Shown piece by piece: positions 1 through 6,824 of a stretch of DNA of 8,789 nt. Each line of letters starts with the position of its first letter. Position 1 is the stretch's first letter. Source of the DNA: Tannerella sp. Its GTDB lineage: Bacteria > Bacteroidota > Bacteroidia > Bacteroidales > Tannerellaceae. A model generated the notes under the pieces. It ran no database searches. It worked only from the letters and a program-made list of their open reading frames with translations, and had not been told where the DNA came from. The translations under genes were made by a program, and so were the position numbers. The stretch covers positions 1 to 8,789 of the forward strand of contig JAIRXI010000301.1 of the NCBI GenBank assembly GCA_031268395.1. The letters run 5' to 3'.

Positions 1-71
1 ATGCAGGTAGCTGCGACAACGACTGCGATGAAACCGGCTCCGGTGACGGTACGTGTAACGATATTCTTCAA
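1..71 (-). CDS. cdsA: Phosphatidate cytidylyltransferase, N-terminal fragment (cut by window edge)
   Basis: Reading the minus strand from a TTG at 71-69 gives LKNIVTRTVTGAGFIAVVVA and a few more residues before the window ends. A short basic N-terminus (K-N-x-x-x-R-T-x-T-G-A) running into a hydrophobic membrane segment is typical of Bacteroidetes CdsA. That enzyme makes CDP-diacylglycerol from phosphatidic acid and CTP at the inner membrane. Gene order supports the call, since cdsA commonly follows ftsH in Bacteroidales. It starts 21 bp after the ftsH stop and lies in the same frame, so the in-frame TGA of ftsH bounds how far upstream it can begin. TTG is the only plausible initiator in that gap, because the ATG overlapping the ftsH stop leads to a stop after three codons. 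No clear ribosome binding site is visible. Only about 23 codons are present, so the identity rests on this short stretch plus context. Confidence 0.68.
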   Translation of the reverse strand, partial: MKNIVTRTVTGAGFIAVVVAATC

Positions 72-92
72 CGGTGGCCGTTTTTCAGGTAT

Positions 93-2063
93 TCATACGG
101 ACTTGGAGGCATCGTCCGGCAATGGCTGTTCGTCCTCCTTGCGGTTCAGTATTTCCTGGGAACGCGAAACCCACGGACGCTTGCCGAAAATGTGTTCCAT
201 GTCTTCTGAATAAATCACTTCCGATTCCAGCAGGCGTTCTCCCAGCCGGTGATGTTTCTCCGAATGTTCCTCCAGGATGGATTTGGCGCGCCCGTACTGT
301 TCGCTCACCATGCGCAGCACTTCCTCGTCGATCCGTTTGGCGGTTTCTTCGCTGTACGGTTTTGTAAAGCCCCAGTCCTGTCCTGTCGAATCGTAGTAGT
401 TCAGGTTCGGCAGTCTGTCGCTCATGCCGAAGTAGACTACCATGGCGTAGGCCTGTTTGGTTACGCGCTCCAGGTCGTTGGATGCTCCGGTCGAGATTTC
501 TTCGAGGAAAAGTTCTTCCGCCGCGCGGCCTCCCAGCGTGGCGCACATCTCGTCCAGCAGTTGCTCGCGGGTCGTGATCTGGCGCTCTTCGGGCAGATAC
601 CATGCCGCGCCAAGCGCTTTTCCGCGCGGGACAATGGTGACTTTCACCAGCGGATTGGCGTGTTCGAGCAGCCAGCTGAGGGTTGCATGTCCGGCTTCGT
701 GGAAGGCGATGCTTCGGCGTTCCCGGGCCGTCATGATCCGGGAGCGTTTCTCCAGACCGCCGACAATGCGGTCTACGGCATTCATAAAATCCTCTTTCTG
801 AACGAACGCCTTCCCTCCGCGGGCGGCAATCAGGGCGGCTTCGTTGCATACATTGGCGATGTCCGCGCCCGAAAAGCCGGGCGTCTGGCGCGCCATAAAT
901 TCGGCATCCACGGTCTGATCGATCTTGATCGGGCGCAGATGCACGTCGAAAATCTCTTTCCGTTCGTTCAGATCCGGCAGTTCCACATGGATCTGGCGGT
1001 CGAACCGTCCCGCGCGCAGCAGGGCCTTGTCCAGCACGTCTGCCCGGTTGGTGGACGCCAGGATGATGACGCCGCTGTTCGACCCGAACCCGTCCATCTC
1101 GGTCAGCAACTGGTTCAAGGTGTTTTCGCGTTCGTCGTTCCCGTTTACGTTTACGTTTTTCCCGCGGGCGCGTCCCACGGCGTCGATCTCGTCAATGAAA
1201 ACGATGCACGGCGATTTTTCCTTGGCCTGGCGGAACAGGTCACGCACCCGCGAGGCGCCTACGCCTACAAACATCTCCACGAAATCGGATCCGGACAGCG
1301 AAAAGAAAGGCACATTTGCCTCGCCGGCCACGGCTTTTGCCAGCAGCGTCTTGCCCGTACCCGGAGGGCCTACCAGCAGGGCGCCTTTCGGAATTTTGCC
1401 TCCCAGTTCCGTGTATTTGGCCGGATTTTTCAGGAAGGAAACGATTTCTTCTATTTCCTGCTTTGCTTCTGCCAGGCCGGCCACGTCTTTGAATGTCACT
1501 TTGATGTGCCCGTCCTTGTCGAATATCTGCGCTTTTGAACGCCCCACGCTGAAAATATTGCCGGGGCCGCCGGGGCCGCCTGTCATCCGCCGCATGAAAA
1601 ACAGCCACACGAAGATAATCAGCAAAATCGGCCAGGCGGAAAACAGGATATTCCAGATCGTGCTGTCGCCATCCTTGTAACTGACTTTGGCGCTGATCTG
1701 CTTTTCGGCCGCCGTCTTGTCGTAGAAGTCGGAAAATTTGTCGGCCGAAGGTATTTTCACAAATACCAGCGGGCTGTTGCCGACCTGTTCGATTTCTTCC
1801 CTGTCGAAAACCTGTTCTTTCCGGTCGTTTTTAACCGTTGCCTCCAGCACGTTTTTCTTGTTGTAAACGACTAATTTTTCAAAGACGTCTTCCCGGGCCA
1901 TGTGCTGAAATTCCGTCCATCCGATTTCCCGCGTGGTCGAAAAATCATTCAGCATGAACAGTCCGATCAGCACGAAGACAATCAGGCCATATAACAGGTA
2001 CGGATTGAAACGGACTTTCGGCTTGCCGTTTTTCGGCGGGTTACTGTTGTTATTATTTTCCAT
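93..2063 (-). CDS. ftsH: ATP-dependent zinc metalloprotease FtsH
   Basis: This 656-residue protein is an inner-membrane AAA+ protease that extracts and degrades misfolded membrane proteins and selected soluble regulators, working as a hexamer. Two membrane segments (about residues 21-39 and 137-157) flank a periplasmic region. A Gly/Pro-rich linker (TGGPGGPG, 161-168) leads to the AAA module: Walker A GPPGTGKT at 232-239, pore-loop FVG at 265-267, Walker B FIDEID at 289-294, and second region of homology with arginine fingers R353 and R356. The peptidase domain has HEAGH at 455-459 and the expected third zinc ligand D530 in GASND, so every catalytic element is intact. Length is normal for the family. 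The Asn-rich start MENNNNSN is common in Bacteroidetes FtsH. The gene begins 18 bp after rsfS and is followed 21 bp later by cdsA, so the three are probably co-transcribed. Confidence 0.98.
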   Translation of the reverse strand: MENNNNSNPPKNGKPKVRFNPYLLYGLIVFVLIGLFMLNDFSTTREIGWTEFQHMAREDVFEKLVVYNKKNVLEATVKNDRKEQVFDREEIEQVGNSPLVFVKIPSADKFSDFYDKTAAEKQISAKVSYKDGDSTIWNILFSAWPILLIIFVWLFFMRRMTGGPGGPGNIFSVGRSKAQIFDKDGHIKVTFKDVAGLAEAKQEIEEIVSFLKNPAKYTELGGKIPKGALLVGPPGTGKTLLAKAVAGEANVPFFSLSGSDFVEMFVGVGASRVRDLFRQAKEKSPCIVFIDEIDAVGRARGKNVNVNGNDERENTLNQLLTEMDGFGSNSGVIILASTNRADVLDKALLRAGRFDRQIHVELPDLNERKEIFDVHLRPIKIDQTVDAEFMARQTPGFSGADIANVCNEAALIAARGGKAFVQKEDFMNAVDRIVGGLEKRSRIMTARERRSIAFHEAGHATLSWLLEHANPLVKVTIVPRGKALGAAWYLPEERQITTREQLLDEMCATLGGRAAEELFLEEISTGASNDLERVTKQAYAMVVYFGMSDRLPNLNYYDSTGQDWGFTKPYSEETAKRIDEEVLRMVSEQYGRAKSILEEHSEKHHRLGERLLESEVIYSEDMEHIFGKRPWVSRSQEILNRKEDEQPLPDDASKSV

Positions 2064-2081
2064 ACATCTTAATTATCAATC

Positions 2082-2441
2082 TCATTCCGGGTCGGCAATC
2101 TCCGTGACGGTCGAATCGGCCCAGAGATGTTCCAGGTTATAGAACGAACGCTGTTCCGGCATGAAAATATGCACGAGCACGCTGCCGTAATCCATGCCGA
2201 TCCACGGCGAATGGCGGTCTCCATCGGTCGAGAGCGTTCGTTCTCCCGTGCCGGCCCGCACCGTTTCCCACACCGAGTCGGACAGCGCCGACAACTGATG
2301 CAGGCTGTTTCCCTCACAAATAATCATATATTCACAGATAGCGCCGGAAAGCCGGGTCATATCTACCGTCGTGATCCTTTTCCCTTTCTTCTCCTGCATT
2401 CCTCTTACCACAGCCTCTACAAGCATTTTTGTTTGATTCAT
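2082..2441 (-). CDS. rsfS: Ribosomal silencing factor RsfS (Iojap/DUF143 family)
   Basis: RsfS binds ribosomal protein uL14 on the 50S subunit and blocks joining with 30S, lowering translation when nutrients are scarce. The 119-residue product shows the family pattern: an N-terminal helix with KGKRITTVDM, the core CEYMIICEGNSLHQLSAL, then a C-terminal WIGMDYGSVLVHIFMPEQRS and FYNLEHLWAD. Length is normal. I chose the ATG at 2441 (MNQTKMLVEAV) rather than an in-frame ATG at 2456, which would add MKSGR. A promoter-like -7 box at 2468-2475 would place the transcription start only a few bases before 2456, leaving almost no leader for the upstream ATG, and homologues known to me usually begin MNETK or similar. 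It is first in the probable operon rsfS-ftsH-cdsA. Confidence 0.93.
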   Translation of the reverse strand: MNQTKMLVEAVVRGMQEKKGKRITTVDMTRLSGAICEYMIICEGNSLHQLSALSDSVWETVRAGTGERTLSTDGDRHSPWIGMDYGSVLVHIFMPEQRSFYNLEHLWADSTVTEIADPE

Positions 2442-2467
2442 TCTGCCACTTTTCATTTTCCCGGCTA

Positions 2468-2495
2468 CAAATATAACCCATTATTTACAAACAAA
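2468..2495 (-). promoter_or_regulatory. Probable Bacteroidetes-type promoter for rsfS-ftsH-cdsA
   Basis: On the minus strand TATATTTG (2475-2468) matches the Bacteroidetes -7 consensus TAnnTTTG exactly. Upstream lie two adjacent TTTG words (2495-2488) that could act as the -33 element. The spacer of 16 bp from the farther TTTG is a little shorter than the usual 19-21 bp, so the -33 assignment is weaker than the -7. The implied start is roughly 20-25 bp before the ATG at 2441. Confidence 0.6.
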
Positions 2496-2601
2496 GGGAT
2501 TCTCTTCCGGTTATTTACATTCATTCACGATACGAAAACGGCTTAAAGAATGGCGCATGTGAAATCATCAGGCACCATTAGACGGTCGCGTATAAATCGT
2601 C

Positions 2602-2703
2602 ATTGCAGGCACGCGGAGGACGCGGATTTTCGGGATTTACACAGATTTTCCTTCCCCTGTCTGCGTAAATCATGATCATCTGCGTCCGCTGCGTGCCTGC
2701 AAT
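2602..2703. repeat. 102-bp imperfect palindromic intergenic element (possible terminator of the CotH gene)
   Basis: Arms 2602-2645 and 2660-2703 are reverse complements at 36 of 44 positions, with a 14-nt loop. The outer 13 bp (ATTGCAGGCACGC and its complement) match perfectly. The arms contain the phrases ACGCGGA, ATTTAC and CACAGA/CGCAGA, a vocabulary I associate with dispersed, non-coding palindromic repeats in Bacteroidetes (from memory, not searched). A degenerate partial copy lies at 8294-8341. The element starts about 33 bp beyond the CotH-like gene stop, so its hairpin may also end that transcript, although no strong T-tract follows. The rest of 2457-2735 contains the rsfS promoter and no recognisable gene. 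Confidence 0.75.
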
Positions 2704-2735
2704 TATACGACCTGTTTGAATTGCGTCCTTTTCCG

Positions 2736-4784
2736 TTACCAGCTGGCCGTCACCGCATCCATCCATGCCGTACGCCGGGAAAGGAAGATTTTGAGTTCCT
2801 GCACTTCATTTTCCCACTGTTGAAGGACCGGCTCCTTTATGATGGTTCCCGCATACGTGTCATCCCACCGTTCGTAATTGGCCAGCGCCGAAAGCCGGAT
2901 CTGCTGCGCTGTTTCGTTGATAAACAGGTAGAGGAGCGGGAGATCGTCCGTCTTCATCTTTGTCCAGTATTTTTTGACCGTTTGCCGGAAATAGGAATCT
3001 TCGAGCATTTCGCTGTAATATTCGTAGTCGGGCACTTCATATTCCGGCCCAACGACACTGGCAACTGCCCAGTGAGGATAGGCATAGCCGAAACTGCAGT
3101 CCAGGTCCCAGACAGGCGAGCGGCGGAGGCGTCCGTCCGTGCTGTTTTCGACGAAATAGTAGCGGTTCGGGTCGATGGAGGAAATAAACTGGCTTATGAT
3201 ATACCACTGGGCAAAGGATTCCACATCAATATAGTTTCGATATCCGGTTGCCGCGCTGAAATCGCGGCGTTTGAGCGCCGCCTCAAAATTATTGATCAGT
3301 CCCATGAAATACGCTGTATTTTCCTCCGTCGCCGGATCAGGCTCCTTAAAGGTATACGGATTTTTGTAGGAAGCCGAAAAGGCATAGAACGGTTCCTGCT
3401 CATAGAAATTGGGATCCATCTCGCCGACAAATCCGTCGTCGTCCACACGGATCCGGTCCGGAGCCGCTTTCACATGTTCTCCAAAGAGATACTGCCCTTC
3501 ATATTTACCGTTGAAAAAGACGTCTACATATTGCATGCGCGGCGTCCAGGGCATCCCCGTGAGCCGGCTCAACTCAAAACCGGCGGCTGTCCGCAACAGT
3601 GATTTGTCGGAATAGTTGGCCAGCAGCACCCAGTCTTTATCCGGAGGCATACCGAGCATGGCGGCTTTTTCGTCGAGTTTGATACGGTACGGTTTTTTGG
3701 GGAAGAAGGTCCAGGTGGAATTGCCGCGTCCCCTGATTCTCATAGTCCCCTCATAATCATTCCCGTTCAGCGTATTCGTAACGGAGACGGTTGCGTCCAC
3801 ATAGTCTTCCGTCGAATTGACGGGCTGTTTGCGGGTGTCGATATGAACGATCGGCAGGCCGTTGAAGGCATACACTTTGACGGTGTATTTTCGGGTCTTG
3901 CCCGACGCGTCGCTCACGGTGTACACGACCGGCGAGGAAAAATCCACGCGCGTGACACCGCTTTCCTGTGCCTGATTTCCGATCTGCACGCTGCTGCCTT
4001 CAAACGAGAATACGGGCGTCAGCCGTTTGTCGGCCATGACATAGGGGGCCAGTGCGCAGATCACGGAATCGTTGATCTCACAGGCGACATCATAAAGAAG
4101 CGACAGCGGATTGTCCGAAGCGTTGAAGGCAAACGAGAGGAGGCAAGGCCCGTCCCTGTGCTTTGGCAATCGGATAACGGTCGGCGGTTCGCCGGCAAGC
4201 GTCATTTCCACATAATCGGGATGGGAATCGTCCACCTCGCGGAACATCCGTTCGCCGCCGGCCTGCACACCGGTAGAAATCCATGTGACGCCCTCGTCGA
4301 CCGAGGTTTCCCACTCGAATGATTCCGGATGGATGCGCACCTGCGGCGTGACGCCCGAGACGCGGAGATAGCCCTCCGCTCCGTCCGGAATGCGTTCGCC
4401 GCCAAGCATCCAGTACCACACACCGTCCGTCTGTGCCACACCGATCTGTGGCGTCGCGTTTCCGGTGGAGCCGTGACGGATGACCACCGGCTCATGGTGA
4501 ACAAAGGTCATCGTATAGCCCGAACCGTCGGGGAGCGGCGTCACCGATTCCACATAATCACCGGCCTGCAATACGCCGATAACCCCCTGTATGGCCGAGA
4601 TGTTGCCGTTCACGGTCTGCTGCCATGCTTCGAGTGTGGCCACACGTTCTTTCAGCTTCTCCACCTCGTCCGAAATATCTCCGGTACAGGCGCAAAATAC
4701 ACTTGTAACTGTAACTATACTGCACGCAAAGCGAATCGCCTGTCGCTTCAATGCTGTTAAATTCAATCGATTGTACGTTCTCAT
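2736..4784 (-). CDS. CotH kinase-like lipoprotein with DUF4988-like N-terminus
   Basis: The 682-residue product starts with a signal peptide whose best lipidation site is Cys33 (FCA-C, followed by TGDISDE), so it is probably an outer-membrane-associated lipoprotein. Residues 36-73 form a short coiled coil (VEKLKERVATLEAW). They run into a DUF4988-like stretch (GDYVESVTPLPDGSGYTMTF; WYWMLGGERI; VDEGVTWIST) to about 208. Residues 212-306 resemble the DUF5018/Ig-like module (LSFAFNASDNP ... SGVTRVDFSSPVVYTVSDASGKTRKYTV). Residues 312-675 form the CotH domain: RGRGNSTW (351-358), KPYRIKL (364-370), NGKYEGQYLFGEH (425-437), D538-P-N540 and WDLDCSFG (559-566). CotH of Bacillus is an atypical protein kinase, and D538, D560 and D562 are the likely catalytic or metal-binding acids here by motif position. 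What this bacterial surface homologue modifies is unknown. It is transcribed away from the fucosidase. Confidence 0.92.
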   Translation of the reverse strand: MRTYNRLNLTALKRQAIRFACSIVTVTSVFCACTGDISDEVEKLKERVATLEAWQQTVNGNISAIQGVIGVLQAGDYVESVTPLPDGSGYTMTFVHHEPVVIRHGSTGNATPQIGVAQTDGVWYWMLGGERIPDGAEGYLRVSGVTPQVRIHPESFEWETSVDEGVTWISTGVQAGGERMFREVDDSHPDYVEMTLAGEPPTVIRLPKHRDGPCLLSFAFNASDNPLSLLYDVACEINDSVICALAPYVMADKRLTPVFSFEGSSVQIGNQAQESGVTRVDFSSPVVYTVSDASGKTRKYTVKVYAFNGLPIVHIDTRKQPVNSTEDYVDATVSVTNTLNGNDYEGTMRIRGRGNSTWTFFPKKPYRIKLDEKAAMLGMPPDKDWVLLANYSDKSLLRTAAGFELSRLTGMPWTPRMQYVDVFFNGKYEGQYLFGEHVKAAPDRIRVDDDGFVGEMDPNFYEQEPFYAFSASYKNPYTFKEPDPATEENTAYFMGLINNFEAALKRRDFSAATGYRNYIDVESFAQWYIISQFISSIDPNRYYFVENSTDGRLRRSPVWDLDCSFGYAYPHWAVASVVGPEYEVPDYEYYSEMLEDSYFRQTVKKYWTKMKTDDLPLLYLFINETAQQIRLSALANYERWDDTYAGTIIKEPVLQQWENEVQELKIFLSRRTAWMDAVTASW

Positions 4785-4837
4785 CTTTGTCTGGATATTT
4801 TATTTGTAATTCGTAATTTAGTTGCCGCTTTCCCGTA

Positions 4838-4852
4838 CAGGGCAAAGCCCTG
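4838..4852 (-). other. GC-rich hairpin in the 5' leader of the CotH-like gene
   Basis: CAGGGC and GCCCTG form a perfect 6-bp stem around a 3-nt loop, about 54 bp upstream of the start codon. Downstream of the candidate promoter at 4877-4884 it would lie in the untranslated leader, where it could affect mRNA stability or elongation. On the plus strand it is followed by a short T-run, but no plus-strand gene precedes it, so I do not call it a terminator. Confidence 0.5.
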
Positions 4853-4876
4853 CTGTATTTTTCCGAAAAACCGCTT

Positions 4877-4884
4877 CAAAAGTA
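4877..4884 (-). promoter_or_regulatory. Candidate -7 box for the CotH-like gene
   Basis: TACTTTTG on the minus strand fits TAnnTTTG exactly. It would give a leader of roughly 85 nt. The upstream side is rich in A/T tracts: the 11-mer AATATTTTTTT (plus strand) occurs at 4886-4896 and again at 4923-4933. I see no TTTG at the usual -33 spacing; the nearest (4922-4919) is 34 bp away. Confidence 0.45.
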
Positions 4885-5048
4885 CAATATTTTTTTGCGC
4901 GGTAACGGTTTAAACGGGCAAAAATATTTTTTTAACGCTTTAAAGTTCCTTGCGCGAATCCATACTCCCGCATCCGCAGGATGGCAGGCAGGATGTTTTG
5001 CGTGACGGAATGGAAGTGGGATATAGAAAGAATCTCTCTGCCGGGGAA

Positions 5049-5109
5049 AAGGCGCGTGACCCTGTAAGTGCCACACGCCTTCCGTAGCCGTGTGATGTTC
5101 ACATGCGGC
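5049..5109. promoter_or_regulatory. Two adjacent dyads in the CotH/fucosidase divergent region
   Basis: The first dyad pairs AAGGCGCGTG (5049-5058) with CACACGCCTT (5072-5081), 9 of 10 matching. The second, GCCG-TGTGA (5087-5095) with TCACA-TG-CGGC (5099-5109), forms a 9-bp stem with a 2-nt bulge and a 3-nt centre. Twelve bases further on, the plus strand has TACTTTTG (5121-5128), a second exact TAnnTTTG match. Together these could be an operator plus an upstream fucosidase promoter, or a structured transcript. Nothing here is recognisable as a gene. The remaining 4935-5048 and 5129-5190 show no structure I can support. Confidence 0.35.
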
Positions 5110-5190
5110 AGGTGGGCGGTTACTTTTGCAATGCGCCGGGCCGGCCGTACGTTATTTCCGGCGGATCTTCCGAATAAAGTCGAAATACTG

Positions 5191-5220
5191 TTATGTTTTG
5201 CCGAGATATTGCCAACATAA
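5191..5220. promoter_or_regulatory. Dyad upstream of the fucosidase promoter (possible operator)
   Basis: TTATGTT (5191-5197) and AACATAA (5214-5220) are perfect 7-bp inverted repeats with 16 bp between them. They cover the place where the -33 region of the promoter at 5236 would fall. Half-sites separated by about two helical turns suit a dimeric regulator, but no regulator gene is present in the window to support this. Confidence 0.35.
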
Positions 5221-5235
5221 GGGAATCGCATCCCG

Positions 5236-5243
5236 TATCTTTG
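5236..5243 (+). promoter_or_regulatory. Candidate -7 box for the alpha-L-fucosidase gene
   Basis: TATCTTTG matches TAnnTTTG exactly and sits 31 bp before the ATG, leaving an AT-rich leader of about 25 nt (TTTAATATAATAATATAC) typical of Bacteroidetes translation starts. The nearest TTG (5209-5211) is 24 bp upstream, a little far for the -33 element. Confidence 0.6.
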
Positions 5244-5274
5244 TCGGCAGTTTAATATAATAATATACAAAGAC

Positions 5275-6822
5275 ATGAAGACTTATTTTATTCCGATGTT
5301 ATTGATGGCCGGGTTCCTGTGTTCCTGCCGGAGCGAAACAAAAACCGCCATCAATATTGATTCCGTCGCCTCTCCGCAGGGGACGGAAGTGTTCCAGCCC
5401 GACTGGGATAACATGGCCCGGCACTATCAGTTCCCGCAATGGTTCACGGACGGCAAGTTCGGCATATTCATTCACTGGGGCGTATATGCAGTGCCGGCTT
5501 TCGTCAACGAATGGTATTCGAGAAACATGTACCAAAAAGGCTCGGAGGAATACGCACATCACCTTGCCACGTATGGCGAACACACGAAGTTCGGATACAA
5601 GGATTTTATTCCGATGTTCACGGCCGAAAAGTTTGATGCCGGCGAATGGATGAAGCTGTTCAAGGCCGCCGGAGCCAGGTATGTGATTCCCGTGGCCGAG
5701 CATCACGACGGTTATGCCATGTACGACAGCGACCTGAACGAATGGAACGCCGTCCGGACAGGCCCGCGAAAGGACATTGTCGGACTGCTGAAGGCCGCGG
5801 CCGAAAAGGAAGGCATCGTATTCGGCCTTTCGACCCACCGCGCCGAGAACGCCTGGTTCTACAACGGCGGCATGGAGTTCCCCTCCGACGTGCAGGACAC
5901 GACCATCCGGCTCTATGGCGGCCGGCTGCCGGGCCAGCAGTACCGCGACGACATTGCAAGGGAATGGCTGGAGCGGACGTATGAACTGGTCAACAAATAC
6001 CAGCCCAGACTGGTCTGGTTTGACTGGTCGGTCAACAATCCGGTTCTGATGCCCTATTTCAACAAGTTCATGGCCTATTACTACAACTGTGCCCTGGACT
6101 GGGACGACCAGGTGGTTGTCAACACGAAACAGGGCTATCCCACCAGCGTCCAGGTCTGGGACATGGAACGCGGCAAGTCGGAAAAGATGATGAAGTTCCC
6201 GTGGCAGACGGACACCTCCGTCGGCAAGAAGTCCTGGTCGTATGTCGAAAACGAAGAGAACAAGACGCCCGAACAGATCGTGCACGACCTGACAGACATC
6301 GTGAGCAAGAACGGCAATCTGCTGCTGAACATCGGCCCGAAGGCAGACGGCACCATCACGGAAGAACAGACGGCTGTCCTGCTGGCCATTGGCCGGTGGC
6401 TGGACATAAACGGCGAGGCGATCTACGGCACGCACTGCTGGAAAAAGTTCGGCGAGGGAAGCGCGGAATCGACCAAAGGCTCGTTTACCGACAATACGGC
6501 TACGGCATACACGGCGGCAGACATCCGCTTCACAACGAAGGGGAATGATTTCTACGCCATCGTCCTGAACTGGGATGAGGACGGCACGGTGATCCGGTCG
6601 CTGGACAGACAGGCTGTTGCCGACGCGAAGATACTGGAGGTCCGGATGCTGGGATCGAACGAACCTGTCGCCTGGACGCAAACCGATGAAGGGTTAAAGG
6701 TGTCGTTCCCGAAAACAAAGCCGTGCGAGTTTGCTTATTCGCTTAAAATCACGTTCGACAAAAAGGTCGGCGAACACCTGGCCTCCGAAGCCGTGGACGA
6801 AACGATGAAGCACGGATCTTGA
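5275..6822 (+). CDS. Glycoside hydrolase family 29 alpha-L-fucosidase (lipoprotein)
   Basis: The enzyme is expected to release terminal L-fucose from glycans by a retaining mechanism. Its 515 residues start with a lipoprotein signal (MKTYFIPMLLMAGFLCSC, lipidated Cys18 followed by RSE), so it is probably tethered to the outer membrane or periplasmic face. GH29 hallmarks appear in order: KFGIFIHWGVYAVPAF (61-76), EWYSRNMY (79-86), AEHHDGYAMYDS (141-152), VWFDW (247-251) with D250 as the expected nucleophile, VWDMERG (294-300), WSYVENE (321-327) and NLLLNIGPKADG (348-359). E298 is a candidate acid/base, but that residue varies between subfamilies. Residues from about 380 form the usual C-terminal beta-sandwich, followed by a short non-conserved-looking tail. 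The length is normal and no frameshift is visible. It lies divergent from the CotH-like gene, with no SusC/SusD pair beside it. Linkage specificity cannot be read from sequence. Confidence 0.96.
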   Translation: MKTYFIPMLLMAGFLCSCRSETKTAINIDSVASPQGTEVFQPDWDNMARHYQFPQWFTDGKFGIFIHWGVYAVPAFVNEWYSRNMYQKGSEEYAHHLATYGEHTKFGYKDFIPMFTAEKFDAGEWMKLFKAAGARYVIPVAEHHDGYAMYDSDLNEWNAVRTGPRKDIVGLLKAAAEKEGIVFGLSTHRAENAWFYNGGMEFPSDVQDTTIRLYGGRLPGQQYRDDIAREWLERTYELVNKYQPRLVWFDWSVNNPVLMPYFNKFMAYYYNCALDWDDQVVVNTKQGYPTSVQVWDMERGKSEKMMKFPWQTDTSVGKKSWSYVENEENKTPEQIVHDLTDIVSKNGNLLLNIGPKADGTITEEQTAVLLAIGRWLDINGEAIYGTHCWKKFGEGSAESTKGSFTDNTATAYTAADIRFTTKGNDFYAIVLNWDEDGTVIRSLDRQAVADAKILEVRMLGSNEPVAWTQTDEGLKVSFPKTKPCEFAYSLKITFDKKVGEHLASEAVDETMKHGS

Positions 6823-6824
6823 CG

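Noticed and set aside
249..1538. Long plus-strand open frame of 429 codons opposite ftsH
   Set aside because: It is antisense to an intact, motif-complete ftsH and its translation resembles no family. It is explained by codon bias in GC-rich DNA.
2721..3602. Plus-strand open frame of 293 codons opposite the CotH-like gene
   Set aside because: It is an antisense shadow of a clearly conserved protein, with no recognisable domain.
5091..5103. CRP-like site TGTGA-TGT-TCACA
   Set aside because: The spacing is 3 bp instead of the 6 bp needed for CRP, and Bacteroidetes do not use the classical CRP-cAMP site. It was kept only as a generic dyad.
5131..5220. Small plus-strand ORF (MRRAGRTLFPADL..., 29 codons) after the TACTTTTG box
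   Set aside because: The ATG is only 3 bp after the -7 box, too close for a leader, and the frame overlaps the dyad at 5191-5220. It is more likely chance.
4932..5276. Minus-strand frame of 114 codons in the divergent intergenic region
   Set aside because: It would start inside the fucosidase start codon and run through its promoter. The translation matches no family I recognise. A decayed gene cannot be fully excluded.
5299..6681. Minus-strand open frame of 460 codons opposite the fucosidase
   Set aside because: It is a shadow of the GH29 gene, with low-complexity V/R/P-rich translation and no promoter or family resemblance.
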